A stretch of DNA of 64,000 bases, from NCBI GenBank assembly GCA_019059635.1, contig JAGVRJ010000014.1, forward strand, positions 868,001 through 932,000, read 5' to 3'. Source of the stretch: Proales similis. Taxonomy: Eukaryota; Rotifera; Eurotatoria; Ploima; Proalidae. Positions 33,616 through 44,394 of the stretch are shown here, one piece after another. Positions within the stretch are counted from its first letter, which is position 1. Every line of letters begins with the position of its first letter. The notes beneath the pieces are model-generated. The model saw only the letters and a program-made list of their open reading frames with translations. It did not search any database and was not told the DNA's origin. Both the position numbers and the translations under genes were made by a program.

Positions 33616-35178
33616 ATGTCCGTCGCCGACGAGGAAGAGAATCGTGACTTTGAGCTCAAAGACCTGATCATTCAGACGCTTGAGACGAACGGCCTGTTGG
33701 CCAAGATAAAGGCGCAGCTGCGCGCCAGTGTCTTCCTCGCACTCGAAGACGGCGACAAAGCCTCGTTGGTAAATGCCGGCCTTTCTTCTTGTCCCGGTCC
33801 GGTTCTAACCGTTCGTGCTCTAATTCGCTTCACTAAACTGAAAAGCAAAACCTCTCGGCCCCAAATCCGACGCTCAAGCGGCTATTGGCCACCAGCGACG
33901 GCTTCATTGCCGCATCGTTGGTGCTCGATTTCCTCGATACATGCCAACTGGACTTTACTCGCTCGGTCTACGAACCCGAGCTAGACGCGGTTAGCCACTG
34001 AGCACTTGGTGCGTTTGATGCGATTTTTTCCAACGCGTTCCGATCAAGCAGAGTTTGGGCCTGAAGAAGCGATCCGATCTGATTAGCGAGCTCGAACTCG
34101 ACCGCGGCCAGACTGACTCGGGCACTCCTCTCATTCAGTGTTTGCTATCTCGAACTGGCTCGACCAGTGCAGCTCAGCAGGTAAGCGCCTCCTCTTGCCA
34201 TCTGACATCGTGCAGGTCCAAAATGTTCGCATTTTCAGCCAAACGACGACCAGCTCGTCGAGAGCATAAAGCAAAAATTCCAACTGCTCGACCTGGTACT
34301 TGCCGCTCGCAACTAATCATTAACTCAAACTCTGATCCATGTGACTCTCCAAGTCAAAGAGTGGACGCATTTCGCCGGACAAGGCCCAAGATCTGTTCAT
34401 GAACCTGTTTCCGCTCTTCAGCCGGTCAGTCGTCTCCTGTCTCTGCTTGCCGCTGGTTGTCGGCTAATCGTCAATGCTCAGATCTGTAATCGAAAGCTAC
34501 TTGGACGAGGAGCTCGGCTTGACATCGTCAGACGTCGACTTGGCCACGTTCATGAGCATTTATCGAAAATGGCACTCGAAATGTGCGGGCTCAATTGCGA
34601 CGGCGCGGGTGAGCCAGAATCTGCCACGTTTGACTCATCATCGGTCTCGTTCATGTCCTCGCTCCAGAACTCGAGCGAACAGAAACTGCCGACTACTGAC
34701 AGCAAGCCGATTGACGCGCAACGAGCTCTCCTAAGCGAAAAGCTGCCGCCATTAACAAGTAGGTCGTCATTTGAGGCAGTTTGGCCTTCGTCTGTGAATT
34801 TTCTGTGATGAAGGCAGAGTGAGCACAAGAGCTAGAGACCTCAACGAGCCGAGTAAGTCAATAGCCTGTCTCCGTTTTCGACCCGTCTCATTGCGTTTGT
34901 TGATGCAAAGGCGAATTGAGTGAGGCCAAGTCGAAGGGCAGGAACAATTCGACCGGGGGCCAGTCGATTGCCACCGAGGACGAAATAGAGGAGAACCTAT
35001 CGGGCCAGGAGGAGAGCGCCAGTCGGGTTAGTCTCTGTTCTTTAGTCGAATGCGATTTCATCGAATTTTAAGAGGCTGCGATCATTGAAAGTTGGACGAA
35101 GACGTCACAATCGACCAGTCGATATCGACCGCGCAAGGACTATTGGAGGCCGACTACGTTGAGGACGTTTCAATTTGA
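33616..35178 (+). CDS. CEP43: Centrosomal protein 43 (FGFR1 oncogene partner)
   Basis: Centriolar-satellite and centriole protein needed for ciliogenesis. Ten exons: 33616-33768, 33846-33989, 34052-34180, 34239-34295, 34354-34424, 34482-34608, 34668-34758, 34814-34852, 34911-35026 and 35092-35178; 337 aa. The N-terminus (ELKDLIIQTLETNGLLAKIK) and LASLVLDFL-type helix (here AASLVLDFLDTCQLDF) make the LisH-like dimerisation region. The acidic C-terminus keeps EDEIEENLSG and the ADYVEDVSI end typical of FOP proteins. Donors at 33990 (gttagc) and 35027 (gttagt) are non-consensus. AATAAA is at 35291-35296. Confidence 0.85.
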
Positions 35179-35221
35179 TTCACTGGTCGCTTGTTTGCGA
35201 AATTCCAATTCACATTCAATT

Positions 35222-35250
35222 AGCAGCAGCAGCAGCAGCAGCAGGAGCAG
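35222..35250 (+). repeat. (CAG)n microsatellite in CEP43 3' UTR
   Basis: Short run of agc/cag triplets just after the CEP43 stop. It is not coding in the gene's frame. Confidence 0.8.
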
Positions 35251-35518
35251 TTGACTGCTCTCTCAGACTCTTGCTGCCCTTTTCTTTGAGAATAAATCAG
35301 CTTTCTGAAATGTAATTCAAATTTTGACGCAAAGCGCAACTAAGCAAAGGGGCAGCCGAGAACGCAACGTGCTGTCGCATCTTCCCTTCGTGTTCAAGCG
35401 AGTGAGGCGGGAGAGAGAGAGCGCGCGCGCGCATCAAGTTCGCACTAGGTCCGCGCTCGCTAAAGTACTTACGCTTGAATTTAGATAGCGCTGTAACTAA
35501 ACTTGAACCAGCAAAGAA

Positions 35519-36176
35519 ATGGTAGGTGCGGATGAAATCCGAGTTAATCGCTGCCCTGCGGTGCACGGCTAATCGATCGAACCAAAGGCTCGCGTTAGAA
35601 CCAAGACGGTGAAGAGAGCTTCGAAGCTCATCATCGAGAAATACTACACTCGATTGACGCTCGACTTCCACACCAACAAGCGCATCTGCGAGGAGGTCGC
35701 CATCATTCCGACCAAGAGTCTGCGCAACAAGGTCGCTGGGTGCGTCTCAATGCTTCTGAATCTCGCTCTATTTAAATCTAAATCTCAATTATTCAAGTTT
35801 CATCACCCATTTGATGAAGCGCATCCAGATCGCGCCAGTTCGAGGCATCTCGATCAAGCTCCAGGAAGAGGAGAGAGAGAGACGTGACAACTACGTGCCT
35901 GAGGTAAGCGAATTGTGCAGCCCGTTTGTGCGGAGACACAGTGCCTAACGCTCGGACGCTCATCAGGTGTCACAGCTCGAAGTTGACACCATCGAGGTGG
36001 ACAACGAGACCCGCGAGATGCTTAAAGCTTTGGTAAGTCAGCCCGCCTCTTTTCCCTTTTGGCCTGACCGCATCTCATTTGGCATGTCCAACCAACAGGA
36101 TTTCAATGGTCTCCAGAACCTCCAGCCGATCGACACCAAGCCCAGCCAGGCATCGTACGGCCGATCAAAGTACTGA
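35519..36176 (+). CDS. RPS17: 40S ribosomal protein S17
   Basis: Small-subunit ribosomal protein, 134 aa in five exons: 35519-35521, 35588-35739, 35798-35903, 35967-36032 and 36099-36176. The first exon supplies only the ATG codon, a common layout for ribosomal protein genes. Conserved stretches: [59 protein letters not shown]. The C-terminal 25 residues are poorly conserved, as in other animals. AATAAA occurs soon after the stop. Confidence 0.95.
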
Positions 36177-36331
36177 TTACAGCATCAGCACGCGATCAGA
36201 TTGATAAATAAATAAAAAAAAAAAAAAGCAACAAACAAAAAACGTTTCGACAAGGACGTTGAGTTTGAGGTTCGGGAGGAGCGGCTTTATTCGATCGATT
36301 ATTGAACGAAGCAATCGAGTGGAGCGGGTGC

Positions 36332-36733
36332 TCACAGGTTGCTCGCCTTTTTGAGTCGGGCGAGAAAGTCCGGCGAGCGGAGACTTTGCTCTAGCTCGGT
36401 GAAGCCACCGACCAGTTTGCCGTCGACGAATATCTGCGGCACCGTTTTCATGCGAGTGGTGGCGATCAGTCTGCGCGCCAGCTGCGAGCAATCTTCGTTC
36501 GGACAGTGGCTGTTATTGTCCAACTCGACAGCGTGGTAGGGCACCGAAAGTTCGCTGAGACGCTGCTTGGCCCGATCGCAATATCCGCAGCTGTTCTTGG
36601 AGAACATGACCACTGGGTGCTTCTCGATCAGCGAGTTTATGAACTCCGAGTGTATCTCTGTTGACTGTCGACTGTTCGGGACGTCGGGCGGCGACTGAGG
36701 TGACGGCGACCAGCTACTAAGCCAAGAGCCCAT
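36332..36733 (-). CDS. Glutaredoxin (GLRX2-like, CGYC active site)
   Basis: Thiol-disulfide oxidoreductase of 133 aa, intronless. The active site is SKNSCGYC (about residues 46-53). The glutathione-binding loop is TVPQIFVDGK, and GGFTEL follows. The N-terminal MGSWLS fits an N-myristoylation consensus (Met-Gly with Ser at position 6), so membrane attachment is possible. It lies downstream of TRMT1 on the same strand. Confidence 0.9.
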   Translation of the reverse strand: MGSWLSSWSPSPQSPPDVPNSRQSTEIHSEFINSLIEKHPVVMFSKNSCGYCDRAKQRLSELSVPYHAVELDNNSHCPNEDCSQLARRLIATTRMKTVPQIFVDGKLVGGFTELEQSLRSPDFLARLKKASNL

Positions 36734-36860
36734 CTAGCAAGCAAACAACCAACGATTGAGAGCAAGTTCAAAGTTTATTTGCTACGGCATCTTCTGACGG
36801 GTCAGCACCAGATGGACGCAGAACAAATGGCGCTCGACTGCTTCGTTTTGTTTTATTCAT

Positions 36861-38850
36861 TTAGGAAGAAGAAGAGGAGGAAGGTGTGGCCAAGGCGGTG
36901 TGGCCATTTGAGTCCACTTTGAGATACTTGATCGTCGATTGATTTGTTCGAGTCGATTGATCGATGGCAAAACATTGTTTTTTTTTCAACTTACTTTTGC
37001 CGGAGGCGGTGAGCCAGTTCGCTTAGGCCGCGCCTTGGGTCCCCAGTTCGGCGGCGGATCGTGAAATCTCAGCAGCTTGCCTTTTTTCGACTCGGGCTCT
37101 GCGTCCTTTCTTTTCTCAACGCAATTAGAGTTTGATCGGAGCCAGACCAAGACAGTCGGGGAGAGAGACAGAGAGCAAGGAAGAGAGAGAGAGCAAGGAA
37201 GAGAGAGAGGGAGGGCGAGAGAGAGCCTACCTGGGGGTTAAATCGATCTCAAATTGGCTGGGGCGCTGAAGGATTCGCTTGACCGCATGCTCGCCTTCGA
37301 GCCATTTCTTGCTTATCGGCCTCTCCTCCGCCCATTTTCTCAGCACATCCCAGACGAGCTCGGTGGGCGCGTTTGTTTTCATCGAGTTCTTGTTGCAATG
37401 CGAGTAGGAGATCTTGTAGTTGGCGTTCATGACCGCCGACCTTCGGGACGTTGAGTTTGCGCTTTCAATCCAGTCGAGCTGATCAGATGCCTTGCCTGAA
37501 TATGTTGTGATTGGGCGTCTGGCAGTGCATGACCGACGCGATCTCGTCCAGCACATAATAAAGTGGATCGTCCAGCTCTTCGCTCACCATGTTGAGCATT
37601 CCGAGCATTCGTTCCTGAGTCCCGTAGCTGCCAAGCACCGGTAGACGAATGGACGAGATGAAAAAACAGAGAGAGAGAGAGAAGGAGACTCACGCGTTGA
37701 AGGTTTGCGTTCTGAGGTGATGCAGAAGACTGGCCACAAACTGCTTGTCGTGAATGGGCGCCATCCAAACGGGTCCGACCATTTTGAGTCTTTCAAGCGG
37801 ATTTAGACGTAGACAAGGGGACCGCTGGACGCGTTCAACTTACGAGCCGGCGCAGATGCGGCATTTGGTGATGTTGTGCTGGGTGCTGGGCACAAACTTG
37901 ACGTTTCCTTTGGTGGGCACACTGGCTCCGAACCTCTGCGGGTAGAACGAGGTGCACTCACTGCAGAGGTAGTAGAGGCCGATGCGATCAATCGACTCTT
38001 TGGCTTTTACTTGGCCGTCGAAGACTTGCACGAACAGGCGAAAGTAAAAGTCAACGCTCAGCGAGACGAGTGGAACGATGAACTTGGAGTGACGGATCGC
38101 GTGGCTGTTTATGGCCTGCAAGAGGATGCGAATGCCCAGCTCGTGGCAGCAGGGCGTCCTTAAAGAGACGGCACCGTACTTGGTGAAGCAAGTGTCGGCC
38201 CCGTTGCCGCACAGCACGCCGGCGTCCGTGGCAGTCACGCAAAGCAGACCGCCCGACTTGAGCGCTTTCAGCGACGAGTCGAGGAAGTTGGCCGGCGAGC
38301 CGTACGGATCAAGGTCAATGCAGTCGAACTTTTCTTTCCAGTCCTTGCTCTTCATTGTCATTAGAACGGTGGCGTCCTCGCAGCTCGCCTCGAGCAGCGA
38401 TTCGACTCTGTTCAGTTTGGCGTTCTGCTCGATCAAATTGACCGCGCTGCGGTCCAAATCGTTGGCGACCACACGCTCGCAGTTTTTCACTTCGAGCGCG
38501 TATCGCACCGACCTGATGCCGGAGGCGGCCAACGCTTCCAGTATTCGCAGCCGCTTCTCTCCGTTCAGCTGAGAGTAGGTGTTGATCGCGGCGATGGTCA
38601 GATCGCGATTGAACTCTTGGATCGGATTGTAAAACACTTGGTTGTCTTTTTTCGGAAAGCGCACTCTCGCCTTTCCTTCCTGCACGTGCTCGTAGAGAGG
38701 CGAGTCGGGCGTCGCCGTCGAGTCGGCCGCTCTCGTGTCGCTCATCTGTTCTGGGTTAGCGCTCTGTGCCGAGTGACTCTTCAATGCAATCTGTGCCGAT
38801 CTAAAACCCATTCGGCGAGCTAGCCTGCCTAAATCGCGACAACGAAGCAT
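36861..38850 (-). CDS. TRMT1: tRNA (guanine26-N2)-dimethyltransferase
   Basis: Adds two methyl groups to G26 of tRNAs, using SAM. Six exons (transcript order): 38850-37844, 37789-37694, 37627-37496, 37440-37231, 37109-36995 and 36926-36861; 541 aa. Family marks: NQVFYNPIQEFNRDL, EALAASGIRSVRYA (SAM loop), DLDPYGSP (catalytic), VTATDAGVLCG, and a Cys zinc site (YYLCSEC with CRICAG). The first 25 residues are an Arg-rich amphipathic presequence, and a second in-frame Met (MSDTRAADS) could give a non-mitochondrial form. The intron at 37441-37495 is GC-AG. The last exon is short and inferred from frame; reading through its donor would end the protein two codons later. Confidence 0.88.
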
Positions 38851-39026
38851 ATCCAACTGGCCAAATAATTTGCCCTCTTTTTTTTTTTGCTCGCCTCTAT
38901 TCGTCAGTGGCCGGCTCGTGTCGGCGGCGCACGAGTACAGTGAAGGCTTTTGACTGAACGACGACAATGGCAAATGTATCTTGTTTTGCTCTTCAGACTA
39001 ACTGTTGAAAACTAGGCAGAGCGACA
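38851..39026. promoter_or_regulatory. Shared divergent promoter region, TRMT1/LSM6
   Basis: Only 176 nt separate the two start codons, which point away from each other. No TATA box is obvious. A T-run (38878-38890) and GC-rich stretches are present. Confidence 0.4.
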
Positions 39027-39381
39027 ATGAGCAGGAAGCAGACGCCAAGCGATTTCCTCAAGCAGATCATCGGTCGCCCGGTGGTGGTCAAACTCAACTC
39101 GGGCGTCGACTATCGAGGTTCGCTTCGATCGCTTCGATCTCGACTCTTTCCTAAATGCAATAACTTAACTGCCCAGGCATTCTTGTCTGTCTGGACGGCT
39201 ACATGAACATCGCGCTCGAGCAGACCGAAGAGTACGTCAACGGGCAGCTGAAGAACAAGTACGGCGACGCGTTCATTCGCGGCAACAACGGTAACAGTCT
39301 AGTTCGATCCTGATTTGCGTCCTCTTCATTTTGTCTTGTCGGGCCACAGTGTTGTACATCAGCGGACAGAGACGACGATGA
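39027..39381 (+). CDS. LSM6: U6 snRNA-associated Sm-like protein LSm6
   Basis: Subunit of the LSm1-7 (mRNA decay) and LSm2-8 (U6 snRNP) rings, 78 aa. Exons 39027-39117, 39177-39290 and 39350-39381. The Sm1 fold includes VVVKLNSGVDYRGILVCLDG, and Sm2 ends IRGNNVLYIS. It is almost identical in plan to the human protein. The first donor is gttcgc. Confidence 0.96.
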
Positions 39382-39674
39382 TCGCGTCCCAAACAACAGA
39401 CAACTGAGCGCATCCCTCAGCAGACCTCCAGCAGCCCAAGCCAATTGTTCAACTAGAAAGTGACACACTCGCTCGATAGATTTTTCTCCTCTCGAATGAC
39501 TCGAAATGCGAACGTGAATAAACAAACAGTGTCAGTTTGTTGGCTCTTCATCCCGAATGCCGCGGCGGTGGTGTGTGGCATAGAAACCATTGGCGTCCAC
39601 CCTTGTCGTCTAAAATGGGCAAATATAAAGCAACGAACCAAAGAGAGCGCAGCTTTCCTCCGCAGGCACCCATC

Positions 39675-40272
39675 ATGTCGCAGCATTTACACTCAATGTT
39701 GGCCGTCAACTCGATGCTTTTGCTCAACGACTGCCTGAGCGAGAGCGGCCTCTGCTCGCAGAACATATTCAACCGAAACAGTGTAGGTAGACTCTGTCTA
39801 GACCAGAGGCGGCCAGTTAAACGGTGATTAGGAGCAAGCCGACTTGCTGCTCTGCTTGATCGCCGAGCAGTTGGCTGTTGCCAGTCAGGCGTCAGGCCAA
39901 ACGGACTCGGATCGCGTGCCGTTGGCTGTCTCTCTCTGCACCGTCTGTAGTCTGTATCCCTTTACTCGTCTCTTTCACGCTTCTTTTCACTTTCTTGCGC
40001 TCGCGGTGCCGAACGTTCGCGCTTCAAGATCTCGTGTCGAGCAGTCAAGGACTGGCCTGGTTTGCCCGCTGTGAGCACAGTCACCTATTTCTGGCCAATC
40101 TCTTCAAATTCAAGCCCAAAGCGAGCCAAGTTGAAAGCAAGTAATTCGCTCTCGTTGCCCGTGTCAACGTTCGCTGTTTAACCCAAAACAAAGAGTGATC
40201 GACGCCCTCCTCTCGAACATTCAGCCGATTTTGGACAGCTGTGGCAGGCTTGACGTGACCAACGACCACTGA
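39675..40272 (+). CDS. Unrecognised four-exon protein
   Basis: I do not recognise the family. The model that satisfies all phases is 39675-39782, 39832-39946, 40029-40140 and 40194-40272, giving 137 aa. The first and last junctions are well supported; the second intron (39947-40028) is one of several choices. The protein is largely helical-looking, with leucine-rich stretches (LLLNDCLSESGLC, EQADLLLCLIAEQL), a GLAWFARCEHSHLFLANLF segment and the end SNIQPILDSCGRL. No TM segment or signal peptide is evident, so a small cytosolic or nuclear complex subunit is possible. Confidence 0.5.
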
Positions 40273-41323
40273 ACGACGGTCGAACCATCTAACGAGCGAA
40301 CTAACGAGCAAATCGACGAGTTGACCAATCGTTGAATTGGCAATCGGCAATGCCGATAAATGCAACTCAACTCTCAAAATTGAAATCTCTTTTTCTTATT
40401 TTTGCACAAAATCTGAATTGAACTCTTTTTTTTTAATAAATTGGTTCGCTCTTTGATCGATTTGAACCCAGATAAGAAGGCCAAAGAGTGAAAATTTTTT
40501 TTTCTAAATTTATTTTCGGTCCCGATTAACTAGCTGAGCGCGATTCGTGTGCTCAAACACACACACACACACACACACTCATTCGCTCGCACACTCAATC
40601 ATTCACACAGACCGACATGCACGCCCGCTTTGCGCTTTAAGAGAAAAGGAAATGAGACAGCCAAAGTAGAAACAAAGAAACGAACGAATAGTGCGCATAA
40701 GAAGAAGAAGGGCTAGAAACGAAGAAGAAAGGCTTTAGGTTGCCAAGAATAGACCAACCAATTGTGTTGTTGAGTAAATTGGCGTGAGTCGAACGAACGG
40801 TGCAAGCAGGCTAAAAGAGGGAGGGAGGGGAGAATCAGTGGCCTTGGAATAGAGAACTCATGGCAGCTTGACAATCAGGCCCTGCGAGCTCCACTGGCCT
40901 TGGGATCTGGCCGTCGGCGTCAGAGTGAACTAGACCGTAAATGAACAACATATTTTGCTTTTTGCTCTGAATAATTCTCGGTCACGGCTCGTTGCTTATT
41001 CGTCATCACCATTGTCATAGCCATGGCTGCGCTCGCTCGCTTGCTTGCATTCATCGTCGCATACGTAGTGGGAGTAGGCTTAAATTGGCGCGTTGAAAGT
41101 AAAACAGATCATCATGTTGATTGTGTTCGTTTCTGGACGTTTATTTTTCTCGCCGCTTTGTGTCCGGGCGAGTGAGCGAACGATTGGCGCCAGTTGTTGT
41201 CGACAGGCTCGAATGGCTGTTGCGTGAGACGCGCAACGATCAGCGGAAGTGGGCGGCATAAGTAATAGACAGTTGGTGTTAGTAGAATAGAAAAGCTCTC
41301 GATTTGCGTTTGCTTGTTGGCGG
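40273..41323. other. Intergenic DNA after two convergent genes
   Basis: Contains T/A-rich runs, AATAAA (40434-40439) for the upstream gene, a (CA)n tract at 40556-40578 and GAAGAA runs. It also includes the probable 3' UTR of the minus-strand glucosyltransferase. No gene seen. Confidence 0.4.
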
Positions 41324-42928
41324 TCAGTTGCGACGGGTTTGAGGCCACTCTTTGTTTTGAACTTTAGAATGCAGGTCGTTGTCTTCGAGCGCGTCGAAAT
41401 CGTTAAAACATGAAATAGACTGATGCACTGCATGATGAGGCTTGAATTGACCACCGGTCGGATTAGAGCCCGTGTTTGTCGGAAGCAGAGAGCGCATCTC
41501 GTGCAAGTCGCCTGATTCAACAGCCTGGTTGCTAATGCCACTCGTCTTCTTCCAGTTGCTGAGACTGGGCATTGTGCAAGAGGCTGCTCGCGTGTGCGAG
41601 GCAAATCTGTTGGTCGACTTGTTCACTTGGCGACTTGTCTTTTCTCTGACTTTGGTCACAGCCAGGGCGGTGTCAAGCGCCTCACTGTTGCTCTCGGCCA
41701 GAGTAGCCGCGCTCTGCTGGACAGGCTCAGGCGCTTCGACCGAGCGGCCGCTCTTCTTTTTGCTTGGCACTTCTTCGGCGAGGCCGCCCCATTTGAGCCG
41801 ATAGGTGCCCTGTCTCCATTTGACGGTCGGATCGAGAGCGGCGTTCACAAACAAATACAAACAGACGCTCTCGCGATAAAGCCAGCTGCGGGCGTACATG
41901 AGCTTGGAGAAGGGCAGTGAGCGTCCCTCGACTGTTTTCAGCATTGTGTAGTCGCTGAGAAACCAGGCGAGCGTGTGAATGAGAAAGAAGATTAGACCGT
42001 TCCAGGCGAATAGATAATTGACGCTCCACGAGCTGATCAGACCGAGCATGAAGCACTCCTGAAAGGGCTCGAGCCAGGCGGCCGGTGTCAGGCGCAGTCG
42101 AAGCTTGCACCATCGAATCATTCGATTTTGCCAAATTCTCACCGAGTAGTCGGCGCTGTTCTGAAGCGCCGGATAGGGCGCGAGGCGTATCTTGAAGCCG
42201 GCGTCCAAGTACGCCTGCGCGATGAAGTAGTCCTCGGCAATGTACTTGCCAAAGTAGCCGATGCCGCCTTTGTCGTCGATCACCGATTTGCGCATCAGAC
42301 ACGACATGCCCGTCACGCAGTTTATGCCCAACAGGTTGATGAACAGGTACATGCGCGCGTGACCGGTGCCAAAGTAGACTTTCTCCAGCGCGCCCTTGAA
42401 CTCGGGCCGATCGCTCGCATAGGGCATTTGATGCACGAGGCCCACGCCGTCCGTCATTAGGTTGGCCATGGCACTCAGCACGTTTGGCTCGGTGCGCAGG
42501 CCCGCGTCCGATATCAGCATCCAGTCGTATTTGATTTTGTCGAAGCAGGCGGCGATGTTGTTTATTTTCGGATTTATGCCCACCAGGCGTCCGCCCAGGC
42601 AGATTTGAGCGTCGATCTGCGGATACTCGTCGATCAGCTGGTTGACAATCGCCACACTCGGGTCGTTGGGATCCTGCACGCAAAACAGAAGCTCGAACTT
42701 GTCGTAGTTGAGAAGGAAGAAGGTTTCGAGGTTCTCTCTCAGATTGGCGTCGGCGCCCATCAGCGGCTTTATGATCGATATGCCGGGCATATTGGCCGCC
42801 TTTTCGCCGCCGCTGCGAGTGAACACATATCTGCCGTAGCTGAGCGCCAGCACATGAATGAGCCAAATAGCAGAGAAGAAGACGAAAATGCCTATGGCCA
42901 GGGCCATCAACGCATAGCCGATTAACAT
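41324..42928 (-). CDS. UGCG: Ceramide glucosyltransferase, intronless, with long C-terminal tail
   Basis: Golgi enzyme that transfers glucose from UDP-glucose to ceramide, the first step of glycosphingolipid synthesis (GT21). 534 aa from ATG 42928, versus about 394 aa usual. It starts with a TM anchor (MLIGYALMALAIGIFVFFSA). The D1/D2/D3 pattern is present (SDAGLR, EDYFIAQA), with the acceptor-site VHQMPYASDRP, GMSCLMRK, and QNRMIRW (the QxxRW motif). The conserved part ends near KWGGLAEEV (about residue 388). The remaining 145 residues are Ser/Lys/Gln-rich and not part of the known fold. There are no introns. Confidence 0.93.
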   Translation of the reverse strand: MLIGYALMALAIGIFVFFSAIWLIHVLALSYGRYVFTRSGGEKAANMPGISIIKPLMGADANLRENLETFFLLNYDKFELLFCVQDPNDPSVAIVNQLIDEYPQIDAQICLGGRLVGINPKINNIAACFDKIKYDWMLISDAGLRTEPNVLSAMANLMTDGVGLVHQMPYASDRPEFKGALEKVYFGTGHARMYLFINLLGINCVTGMSCLMRKSVIDDKGGIGYFGKYIAEDYFIAQAYLDAGFKIRLAPYPALQNSADYSVRIWQNRMIRWCKLRLRLTPAAWLEPFQECFMLGLISSWSVNYLFAWNGLIFFLIHTLAWFLSDYTMLKTVEGRSLPFSKLMYARSWLYRESVCLYLFVNAALDPTVKWRQGTYRLKWGGLAEEVPSKKKSGRSVEAPEPVQQSAATLAESNSEALDTALAVTKVREKTSRQVNKSTNRFASHTRAASCTMPSLSNWKKTSGISNQAVESGDLHEMRSLLPTNTGSNPTGGQFKPHHAVHQSISCFNDFDALEDNDLHSKVQNKEWPQTRRN

Positions 42929-43684
42929 GTTTCTGCTGCTTCGCTTCGTCCCGTTCAAACTATGGACCCGGCTCGTTCATGGCCCGGAGCAATCTAAATA
43001 CACTTTTAACAAGTATTTACAAGCCGCCTGCCTGCATTTGCATATTAAAATCGGTTGTGATTAGAGCGAAGCGAGTCAGCCATCTTCGCCACAGGTAAAT
43101 CGAGACAGAGTGAAAGAGAGACGGAGAGAGACAGAGAGAGAAATGAAAAGCAGATGAGATTGCAGCGAGCGAGCGAGTGATTACTCAGAGCAATCGAACT
43201 AAAGGCGTGAGGCATGAAGCGATTAAAAGAGCTCGGTCGAATGTAGGCGAGCGAGCGATTTAAAATCAGTGCAGACGACCACGACGATCAGATTGAGGTT
43301 GCAGATGTGTCAATAAGGCGTCAATGTAAATGCAAAACTGATTTAATTAATGATTAAAGAAAGCAGACGAAAATGAAAGGAGAGCAAAGTTCTGGTCTGA
43401 TCGGACTGCCAAAGCAAATTGCCAAGGCCCCGCTTTATTTGTGTTGCCAATAAATTCGATGACTACCTGCGTCAACTTGAATAAAAAAACACATAAAGAA
43501 CGTGCACGCAGCTTGTTTATGACGCTAAAGTAGTTGATGTCAAAAATTCAGGCGCTCGCAATTATCTAATCGGGAGTAGAGTGAGCGGCTCGGTGAATAG
43601 TGACGATTCAGAGAGAATCAAAGTCGGTGTGTCAGTGAGCGAGTGAGAGTGACTAAGAGAGATGGATACTGAGTAAGAGAAGGG

Positions 43685-43720
<36 letters not shown>

Positions 43721-44394
43721 CAGAGAGAGAGTGGATGAGGTGCAGGGCAAAGAGGTAGGCGCATGACGCCAGAGAGGCCAGGAGCTATTGCGCTCTGCCA
43801 CGATCGCTGTGGAGGCAGCTGGACTGAACAACGCCGAGTTTGGATGGTTGTCGAGCGAAATAAATTAACATAATGGCGCTCAAGTGAACCGGCGCAGTCG
43901 ACAAGTTCCTTGCCTTTTTGACAGAGTGAATTGCTTCAATTTATAGCTTTAGAACGCAGCAAATTACTCATGGACGAAGCAATAAACCAATCTGGTCGAT
44001 CTGTTGACGCAATCCGATGCGCAGCGAGTGGAAACAAAGCAATCATGACAGCGAGGGGAGAGGAGAAGATGGGACCCAGAGACAAACGATGAGTAAGGCA
44101 ATCAAGACGAGGCATGCGAGCCGAGCAATTCGATTTGCGTCTTTGTTTTCAGACAGCACATCCCTGCTCGACTGCGGCCGCCTGATTTCCACGGCTGAGT
44201 TGCTGCCGAACAGTCGCTTCGCACGAAAATACATCAACTGATTGCTTTTGTTGCATTTGGACCGAAAACGAAATGAATTTTCTCAAAAAGCAAAAAACGC
44301 AAAAGCACAACAAGAGCGAACGAAAGTAAAAGAAAAGAAATTTTTTTTAACGGAGGGCTACGCATGATTGCTTGCGGTCTTAAGGACGTTTGAA
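42929..44394. other. Intergenic DNA between UGCG and TMEM65
   Basis: Upstream of UGCG and downstream of TMEM65 on the minus strand. It holds (GA)n tracts, the longest at 43684-43736. No gene is supported. Confidence 0.4.

Noticed and set aside
43684-43736. Long GA tract as a coding Glu/Arg repeat
   Set aside because: Pure microsatellite. The open frames across it are an effect of the repeat.
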